Shown here piece by piece: positions 1-4,163 of a stretch of 6,724 nt of DNA. The notes under the pieces are model-generated. The model saw only the letters and a program-made list of their open reading frames with translations. It had not been told where the DNA came from and searched no databases. Numbering within the stretch: position 1 is the stretch's first letter; each line of letters starts with the position of its first letter. The position numbers were made by a program, and so were the translations under genes. The DNA lies in contig JALOCI010000091.1 in assembly GCA_023227835.1 (NCBI GenBank), forward strand, positions 1-6,724, in the 5' to 3' direction. This stretch comes from Bacteroidales bacterium. GTDB taxonomy: Bacteria > Bacteroidota > Bacteroidia > Bacteroidales > UBA932.

Positions 1-2
1 AG

Positions 3-35
3 GTAGTCGCCAAGCGCAGGGCGCGGAGGAAGTAG
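3..35 (+). CDS. possible C-terminal end of an upstream head gene (partial)
   Basis: The first bases are open in the frame starting at base 3 and read VVAKRRARRK before a TAG at 33-35. The stop falls two bases before the connector start, and the connector's ribosome binding site lies inside this frame, which is the usual arrangement in a packed phage operon. In phages of this layout the gene before the connector is often the major capsid protein or a small head protein, but ten basic residues cannot identify it. The connector frame is also open to the window edge, so this reading rests on the stop position and the good ribosome binding site only. Confidence 0.3.
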   Translation, partial: VVAKRRARRK

Positions 36-37
36 AC

Positions 38-1018
38 ATGAGCCTGTCAGCGAACGCACTTGTGACACTCGCCCAGGCGAAAGCTCATCTGCGGGTCGCG
101 CAGGCTATCACACTGACTGTATCGGCAGAGTACGTCGGCATGGGCGACGGGACGACCGTTGCCTTCACTCTCGACCACACTCCACTTGAAGGTTCAATCA
201 AGGTCTACGTCGACTCGACGTTGAAGACCTACACCACGGACTACTCCGTATCGGGTACTACGCTGACCTTCACAACCGCCGGTAAACCGGCGCTGAATAA
301 GGCTATCACCGCCTCGTACGACTACACGGCTACGACCGACACGTACGAGGCTATGGACGACGAACTTATAGAACGGCTCATCGAGGCCGCCACTCTGGAA
401 GCCGAACGCTACACCGGAAGGGCCTTCGTGCAGCGGTCCTTCACCGAATCGCACGCAGGCGATGGTTCGGAGACACTGAGGCTCTACCACACTCCCGTCG
501 CATCCATCACGTCGGTGTCGTACCGGGTCGTGGACTGCGAGACGGGCGACGGCTCGACGCTCGTGTTCACCCTCTCCGGCACGCCGAAGTCCGGCTCGCT
601 CGCGGTCTACAAAGACGGTGTGTTGCAGACCGAGACGACGGACTATGCATTGTCCGGGGCTACCGTGACCTTCACGTCCGCTCCGGCTGACGCGACGAAG
701 CTCGTCTTCCGATATGAAATCTCGCTCGACCTCGCCGACGACTACACCGAGCGTTTGCACATCGGCAGGCTGCACGGCTCGTGGGACAAGGACTACGAGT
801 ACATCGTGGTCTACACGGCGGGCTACGCCGCGACGCGCGCGCTGGTACAGGCGTCATACCCGGACGCGGTGCAGGCAGTCTTGCTCGCAGTCGCCTACCT
901 CTACGAGCACCCTATCGACAGGGTCGACTCGGAGAATCGCGGCATCGGCCCGGTGTCGTACAACTTGCCCTCCACGGCGAAAGCCCTGCTGAATCAGTAC
1001 AAGGCGGGCTGGCTATGA
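38..1018 (+). CDS. gp6-like head-tail connector with two inserted beta modules
   Basis: Neck protein that would form the ring between the portal and the head-closure protein (HK97 gp6 / SPP1 gp15 group). The gp6 hallmarks are present but split. Residues 8-20 read LVTLAQAKAHLRV, the usual first helix. Residues 107-130 hold the DDELIERLIEAATLEAERYTGR helix. Residues 151-162 (HTPVASITSVSY) are the central strand, and 257-264 (VVYTAGYA) with 275-293 are the C-terminal strand and helix (AVQAVLLAVAYLYEH). Between the first two blocks lies an extra module at residues 35-96, and after the central strand a second copy at 169-227. These make the protein 326 residues, where HK97 gp6 has about 100 and related connectors up to about 200. 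The ATG has a GGAGGA ribosome binding site at 25-30 with a 7-base spacer. The gene overlaps the next by 4 bases. The family call is firm; the function of the extra modules is unknown. Confidence 0.88.
   Translation: MSLSANALVTLAQAKAHLRVAQAITLTVSAEYVGMGDGTTVAFTLDHTPLEGSIKVYVDSTLKTYTTDYSVSGTTLTFTTAGKPALNKAITASYDYTATTDTYEAMDDELIERLIEAATLEAERYTGRAFVQRSFTESHAGDGSETLRLYHTPVASITSVSYRVVDCETGDGSTLVFTLSGTPKSGSLAVYKDGVLQTETTDYALSGATVTFTSAPADATKLVFRYEISLDLADDYTERLHIGRLHGSWDKDYEYIVVYTAGYAATRALVQASYPDAVQAVLLAVAYLYEHPIDRVDSENRGIGPVSYNLPSTAKALLNQYKAGWL
140..325 (+). repeat. beta module copy 1 (connector residues 35-96)
   Basis: First copy of a recurring module of about 60 residues. It begins GDGTTVAFTLDH, has a central strand IKVYVDS, then TTDYSVSGTTLTFTTA, and ends near the YDY at residues 94-96. 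The alternation of short polar turns with V/I/F/Y/T-rich strands suggests an all-beta sandwich. It sits where gp6-like connectors normally have only a short acidic loop between helix 1 (ending HLRV) and helix 2 (starting DDELIE), so it is an insertion. By eye about 30 of 60 aligned residues match copy 2. Confidence 0.8.
542..718 (+). repeat. beta module copy 2 (connector residues 169-227)
   Basis: Second copy of the module in the same protein. It reads GDGSTLVFTLSGTP, then a LAVYKDGVLQT strand and turn, TTDYALSGATVTFTSAPA, and a closing LVFRYEI strand. It lies after the central strand of the connector, where ordinary family members carry a beta-hairpin, so part of the original hairpin may be replaced. 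It matches copy 1 at about half of the aligned residues, but the DNA differs at many positions, third codon positions included, so the duplication is old. Two residues (GK) present in copy 1 before the late proline are absent here. Confidence 0.8.
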
Positions 1019-1308
1019 TGAAGGAACAACTGCTGGTCGAAGAACGCACCGCCACGATGGACTCGAACGGCGAAACCGTCGTCTGGAATCCCGTGCAGCG
1101 ACGGCACGCCGAGGTCATCCCGCTATCGGTGCAGGCGAGAGCAGCTTACTTTCAGTTGAACTCGGTCGTGTCGCATCGCGTCATCTTCAAGGGGCTCTGT
1201 ACGGTGCGCCTGGGAGACCACAGGTTCGTGTGGGGTGCAAAGACGCTCATTCCGGCGGCTCCTCCGGAGATTATCAACGGAAACACGGTGGTGATGGTGC
1301 GGGAATGA
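1015..1308 (+). CDS. head-closure protein (SPP1 gp16-like head-tail joining family)
   Basis: A 97-residue protein that would close the channel below the connector and offer the docking surface for the tail. It starts MMKEQLLVEERTATMDSNGE, a beta-hairpin typical of this family, followed by QRRHAEVIPLSVQARAAY and an IFKGLCTVRLGDHRFVWGAKTLIP segment, which resembles the small beta-barrel of head-tail adaptors. The product ends VVMVRE. Length and position directly after the connector match the family; the sequence alone is only moderately diagnostic. The start is ATG at 1015 or the adjacent ATG at 1018. The first overlaps the connector stop as ATGA, which points to translational coupling, and only a weak AAGGCGGG lies upstream. 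The frame is open further upstream (from 781), but that part lies wholly inside the connector gene. Confidence 0.72.
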   Translation: MMKEQLLVEERTATMDSNGETVVWNPVQRRHAEVIPLSVQARAAYFQLNSVVSHRVIFKGLCTVRLGDHRFVWGAKTLIPAAPPEIINGNTVVMVRE

Positions 1309-1757
1309 TGGAAGTCACGCTCGTGTCGAGAAGAGCCGAGACTGTCAAGTCTCTGCAGGACGTCGCGGCGCAGCGCATGTTGGGCGCGGTCATCCTCGTC
1401 AAGAACGCGACGGTCGAAACGCTCACCGGCCAGCGGCATGGGCGTATGTACAAGGTGCCTACGACCGGCAGGGGCCGAATAGGCGAAGGCCGCTCGAAGG
1501 CCGGGACCGGCGTGTGGTATAGGGCGTCGGCACCCGGCGAGGCCCCGGCGGTGCGTCTCGACGCGCTCCGCGGCTCAGTCGACTACAAGGTCCATGGCGA
1601 AGGGAAGACCATCATGGGCGATGTCGGCACGCGGTTGCCCTATGGCAAGCACTTGGAGTACGGCACACTCCGCATGAGCGCGCGCCCCTGGCTGCGCAAG
1701 ACCTTCGAGGCGTGCACCGAGCAGATAATCGCGTTGTGGAGGCGACCGTGGCTGTAG
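1305..1757 (+). CDS. HK97 gp10-like neck/tail protein
   Basis: A 150-residue protein of the HK97 gp10 family, found between head closure and tail completion genes in many siphophages and thought to act at the head-tail joint. Family marks are visible. An N-terminal helix (about residues 8-40) is followed by TGRMYK-like text around residue 45. Near residue 68 comes WYRASAPGEAPAVRLDALRGSVDY, the conserved region that ends in a short strand. The C-terminal block has YGKHLEYGT followed by ARPWLRKTF, the usual GT-x-x-M-x-x-R-P-[FW]-L-R signature. The start overlaps the previous stop as ATGATG, with in-frame ATG codons at 1305 and 1308, the same join seen between the two preceding genes. No strong ribosome binding site is seen, so coupling is likely. 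The last 10 bases overlap the next gene. Confidence 0.85.
   Translation: MMEVTLVSRRAETVKSLQDVAAQRMLGAVILVKNATVETLTGQRHGRMYKVPTTGRGRIGEGRSKAGTGVWYRASAPGEAPAVRLDALRGSVDYKVHGEGKTIMGDVGTRLPYGKHLEYGTLRMSARPWLRKTFEACTEQIIALWRRPWL
1737..1742 (+). promoter_or_regulatory. ribosome binding site that decides the GTG start at 1748
   Basis: TGGAGG followed by the 5-base spacer CGACC and then GTG. This places the start of the tail completion gene at 1748 rather than at the in-frame ATG at 1712. The ATG would give a 46-base overlap with the gp10-like gene and an extra 12 residues that do not resemble the family. Confidence 0.7.
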
Positions 1758-2185
1758 ACACTCAGCTCGCGGTGCTCGACGCCATCTACGACATACTGGT
1801 CGCAGACACGGCGTTGAAATCCGCCATGGGCGGGACCGTGCGACTGTACCCGGTACAGGCATCGCCCGACACGGCATTCCCGTTCCTCGTGCACCGCCTG
1901 GACATCAACGGCGATGAACCATTCCCGATGCGGAACGCCACCTACTACCTCGACGTATTCAGCGACACCGTCAATATCACCGAAGTCACGACCATCCGCC
2001 AACGCCTCATCAACCTCTTGGACGAGTATATCTTCACCGTCACGGACGCCGTCCAGTCGGCCCGCATCTGGCTCCAAACGGACGGCTTCGTACCGGAGGT
2101 AGAGACCGGCGTCTGGCACTATGCGTTGCAGTTCAATATCAGACTGTACAGAACAGGAGAAGTGGCGGCGATTATCGCGCGCTAG
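1748..2185 (+). CDS. tail completion / tail terminator protein (DUF3168-like, SPP1 gp17-like)
   Basis: A 145-residue protein expected to cap the head-proximal end of the tail tube and let it join the head. The family pattern is visible. An N-terminal helix QLAVLDAIYDILVADTALKS is followed by a short G-containing turn and VRLYPVQASPDTAFPFLVHRL, the strand-and-proline segment typical of these proteins. Next come YYLDVFSD, a helix VTTIRQRLINLLDEY, and a closing strand HYALQFNIRLYR. It resembles the DUF3168-type tail completion fold, with position between gp10-like and tail tube genes in support. GTG is the start (see the ribosome binding site entry); it overlaps the previous gene by 10 bases. 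Its stop codon TAG shares bases with the ribosome binding site of the next gene. Confidence 0.8.
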   Translation: MAVDTQLAVLDAIYDILVADTALKSAMGGTVRLYPVQASPDTAFPFLVHRLDINGDEPFPMRNATYYLDVFSDTVNITEVTTIRQRLINLLDEYIFTVTDAVQSARIWLQTDGFVPEVETGVWHYALQFNIRLYRTGEVAAIIAR

Positions 2186-2194
2186 GAGGTCAAC

Positions 2195-2740
2195 ATGGCA
2201 GTAGTCAAACATGGCGTATCGGCAAACACCCACGACAGGCTCATCATCGACGCGGGGGCCATCTACACCGGATGGACGTCCATCGCGTCACCCGGCACCC
2301 TCCTGGGCGCGACCAAGGGCGGCTCGGTCTTCGAGCTCACGCGGACGCTCAGGAGCATCGAACCCGATGGGGCCAAAGGTCCTATCAAGGGACTCAGGCG
2401 GCTGGAATCGGTGGCGGCGAAGCTCACGGTGAACCTCATGGAAATCACGGAGGCGAACCTGCTCACCGCGCTCCCCGGCTGCGCAGCGGCATCGCACGTC
2501 ATCACCGGGGACGAGGTCGATGACAACGACTACGTGACGATAGCTCTGGTGGCGACCATGACGGGGTTCGCGGGCACGACCGCGCCCATCGTCATCTCGC
2601 TGCAGAACTGCCTCGTCAGCGGGCCGTTCACGCTGGCTGCTAACCCGCACGAGGAAGCGGTCATACAGATGGTCTTCGAGGCTCACTACCTCTCGACCGA
2701 CCTGGATGCGGAGCCGTGGCAGATCATATACCCGAGTTAG
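2195..2740 (+). CDS. tail tube (major tail) protein, plain form
   Basis: A 181-residue protein with the length and position of a siphophage major tail protein, which stacks in rings to make the tail tube. It starts MAVVKHGVSANTHDRLIIDA and has an IEPDGAKGPIKGLRRLESV segment near residues 55-73, a polar loop typical of tube proteins. At the C-terminus EEAVIQMVFEAHY (153-165) is followed by EPWQIIYPS, where tube proteins commonly end in a long strand. It is a close paralogue of the next gene: about 66 of the first 93 residues are identical by eye. It lacks the extra module that the paralogue carries after about residue 100. A strong AGGAGGT lies at 2184-2190, 4 bases before the ATG, suited to high expression. 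The call rests on position, length and general features rather than on a signature motif. Confidence 0.78.
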   Translation: MAVVKHGVSANTHDRLIIDAGAIYTGWTSIASPGTLLGATKGGSVFELTRTLRSIEPDGAKGPIKGLRRLESVAAKLTVNLMEITEANLLTALPGCAAASHVITGDEVDDNDYVTIALVATMTGFAGTTAPIVISLQNCLVSGPFTLAANPHEEAVIQMVFEAHYLSTDLDAEPWQIIYPS

Positions 2741-2750
2741 GGGGTGACAC

Positions 2751-3533
2751 ATGGCAGTAGTCAAGCATGGAGTGTCAAGCGACACCGACACTCGCATCCT
2801 CATCGATGCGGGCGCGGTATACATCGGATTCCTGTCGGTCGACAATCCCGGCACGCTGCTGGGGGCCACGAAAGGCGGCAACCTGTTCGAGCTGACGCGC
2901 AACATCCGCGTCATCGAACCGGACGGCGCCAAGGGGCCAATCAAGGGGCTCCGCAGGCTCGAATCTGTCGATGCCAAGATAACGGCGAACCTGCTGGAAG
3001 TCACCGCCGAGAACTTGCGGAGGGCGCTGGGCGTTGACGGCTACAGTTCCGGCACGACTCTCGTCGAGAACGAAGCCGTGGGCGACGGCGACGGTGTCAC
3101 GACAGAGTTTGCCCTCGACCACGGGTCGGTGCTGGAGAACTCCGAGACCATCACGCTGGAAGGCGTGGCGCAGACTCGTGGCACCGATTACACGATGGAC
3201 TACGACACCGGTGTCATTCAGTTCGTGGCCGCTCCGGGCTCCGGCTCGTCGTACAGCATCGTGGCGACCTACACCTACGTCTCGGCATCCGCCGTGATGA
3301 CCGGCGAGGAAGTCACGGACGAGTGCTACTCGGACTCGGTGGCCATCGTCGGCACCATCCAGGGGCAGACGGACCCCATCATCATCAAGATCACGAACGC
3401 GCTCTGCGATGCGGGCCTGTCGATAGCGACGGCTCCGAAGGACGAAGCCGTCATCAAGGTCGTGTTCACCGGGCATTACCTGTCAACGGCTCTCGATACC
3501 GAGCCGTTCTCGATAACCTATCCGTCGACGTAA
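2751..3533 (+). CDS. tail tube protein paralogue with an inserted beta module
   Basis: A 260-residue paralogue of the preceding protein. Residues 1-93 align without gaps, including GTLLGATKGG, FELTR and IEPDGAKGPIKGLRRLESV. Residues 184-259 align with the end of the first protein (TGEEV, EAVIKVVF, GHYLST, EP-ITYPS). The roughly 80 extra residues sit in one block, mostly a module at 110-176 related to the two modules in the connector. Thus the gene is a tube protein plus one inserted domain. It has AGGGGGTG at 2739-2746 just after the previous stop and starts 10 bases downstream. Either it is incorporated with the plain form into a mixed tube, or one of the two is the main subunit and the other a specialised ring; the sequence cannot decide. 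Confidence 0.78.
   Translation: MAVVKHGVSSDTDTRILIDAGAVYIGFLSVDNPGTLLGATKGGNLFELTRNIRVIEPDGAKGPIKGLRRLESVDAKITANLLEVTAENLRRALGVDGYSSGTTLVENEAVGDGDGVTTEFALDHGSVLENSETITLEGVAQTRGTDYTMDYDTGVIQFVAAPGSGSSYSIVATYTYVSASAVMTGEEVTDECYSDSVAIVGTIQGQTDPIIIKITNALCDAGLSIATAPKDEAVIKVVFTGHYLSTALDTEPFSITYPST
3078..3278 (+). repeat. beta module copy 3 (in the second tail tube protein, residues 110-176)
   Basis: Third, more divergent copy of the module. It reads GDGDGVTTEFALDH, ITLEGVAQTRGTDYTMDY, GVIQFVAAPGSG, and closes with VATYTY. The landmarks GDG, the F-x-L-DH strand, the DY before the turn, G-x-x-x-F, AP and the final aromatic pair fall in the same order and at similar spacing as in copies 1 and 2. The flanking text is the tube protein, continuous with its plain paralogue, so the borders can be placed to within about ten residues on each side. 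Confidence 0.72.
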
Positions 3534-3543
3534 AGGAGAAACG

Positions 3544-3954
3544 ATGGTCACAGTGAGGGAGTTGACGACTCAGGACGTGTCGCGCGTGGCGCGGATGTTC
3601 GGCAAGGCGACGCGGGCGACGCAGGAGCAGATAGCGAAAGAGGCTGCGAACCTGTCTGCCATGACGCTCCTGCTGTCGCTCCTGGAAGTCGAGGACGACA
3701 TGCAGGCATGGGCGGCTGACCTCATCGGGGTCACAGTCGAGGAGTTCAAGGCGATGCCTGCCTCGACGATACTGGACATCATCGACCAGTTGTCGGCGCA
3801 GGATAGTGCGCGGGATTTTTTCGCGCGTGCGTCCCGGATGGCGAAGGCCGCATGGAGCAAGCTGTCGATGCAATTCAGCATCGCTACGGCTGGACAGACG
3901 ACGAAGTCGGCAGACTCAGTTTCCGCCGCTTCCGGCGCATCTGCCGCATCATAG
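3544..3954 (+). CDS. tail assembly chaperone, unshifted form (lambda gpG-like)
   Basis: A 136-residue, largely helical protein between the tube and tape measure genes, the fixed place of the siphophage tail assembly chaperone. The chaperone would bind the tape measure protein and bring tube subunits to it, and is absent from the finished particle. The N-terminal part (residues 1-93) has helices such as VSRVARMFGKATRATQEQ, MTLLLSLLEVEDDMQAWAADLIG and VEEFKAM, ending in AQDSARDFF. After the slippery site at residues 92-93 the unshifted tail runs 43 residues, rich in A, S and T at its end (SADSVSAASGASAAS), and looks unstructured. AAGGAG at 3533-3538, 5 bases before the ATG, is a good ribosome binding site. 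No lambda-level similarity is claimed; the call comes from position, size, helical content and the frameshift. Confidence 0.85.
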   Translation: MVTVRELTTQDVSRVARMFGKATRATQEQIAKEAANLSAMTLLLSLLEVEDDMQAWAADLIGVTVEEFKAMPASTILDIIDQLSAQDSARDFFARASRMAKAAWSKLSMQFSIATAGQTTKSADSVSAASGASAAS

Positions 3955-4163
3955 CGGAGCGCGAGCGCGAGGAAGCGCGGGAGCGGTATAGAGACGGGGC
4001 CTGGATAGCGTTCCAGATGGGCGCAGGCGGTGACATGACATTCGGAGATTACCTGTCGCAGATGGGCCTGTCGGAGCAGGAACCCGTGCAGGACCACACC
4101 ACGGCAAAGGAAGCGATAGCGAAGGCAGAGGCGATACTACAGAGGGCGCGTGAACGTATTTGA
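3544..4163 (+). CDS. tail assembly chaperone, -1 frameshift fusion (lambda gpGT-like)
   Basis: Joined product: residues 1-93 from the chaperone frame (3544-3822), then a -1 slip and 113 residues from 3822 to 4160, with TGA at 4161-4163, 206 residues in all. The second part begins RACVPDGEGRMEQAVDAIQ and continues with YGWTDDEVGRLSFRRFRRI, an acidic-basic helix rich in E and R, then AWIAFQMGAGGDMTF and a final helix. The added domain matches the role of the T extension in lambda, which recruits tail tube subunits while the G part coats the tape measure. The first ATG of this frame is at 3852 and has no ribosome binding site, while the frame is open upstream through the slippery site. Only a minority of ribosomes would make this form. 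Confidence 0.85.
3816..3822 (+). promoter_or_regulatory. -1 ribosomal frameshift slippery site T TTT TTC
   Basis: The heptamer lies in the chaperone frame as GA[T TTT TTC], with codons TTT at 3817 and TTC at 3820. After slipping back one base both phenylalanine tRNAs re-pair on TTT TTT. This is a canonical X XXY YYZ site and the only run of six T in the overlap of the two open frames. The next codon in the new frame, CGC at 3822, is in phase with the frame that ends at 4163. Confidence 0.9.
3826..3854 (+). other. possible stimulatory hairpin after the slippery site
   Basis: Bases 3826-3831 (CGTGCG) can pair with 3849-3854 (CGCATG), including one G-T wobble. Two more pairs (3833-3834 with 3846-3847) follow across one mismatch, closing an 11-base loop. 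The stem starts 3 bases after the heptamer, close to but shorter than the usual 5-9 bases. In GC-rich coding DNA such a stem can arise by chance, so this is a candidate only. Confidence 0.3.
3866..3883 (+). other. perfect 6-bp hairpin in the two-frame overlap
   Basis: CGATGC at 3866-3871 pairs exactly with GCATCG at 3878-3883 around the loop AATTCA. It lies 43 bases after the slippery heptamer, within the stretch read in both chaperone frames. That is farther than usual for a frameshift stimulator. It could act with the nearer candidate stem or be chance. Confidence 0.25.

Noticed and set aside
781..1014. Extension of the head-closure gene upstream to 781
   Set aside because: The added residues overlap the connector gene and have the composition of a shadow frame; the ATGATG join at 1015 fits the operon better.
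1230..1304. Extension of the gp10-like gene upstream to 1230
   Set aside because: It would overlap the head-closure gene by 79 bases with glycine-rich shadow text; the family's N-terminus fits the start at 1305 or 1308.
1712..1747. ATG at 1712 as start of the tail completion gene
   Set aside because: There is a clear TGGAGG ribosome binding site 5 bases before GTG at 1748, and the extra residues overlap the gp10-like gene.
2195..3533. Sequence assembly artefact causing the repeated tube gene
   Set aside because: The copies differ by many silent and amino acid changes and by a whole domain, so they are real diverged paralogues.
3852..4163. An independent gene starting at ATG 3852
   Set aside because: It has no ribosome binding site and its frame is open through the slippery site at 3816-3822; the fusion by frameshift explains it better.
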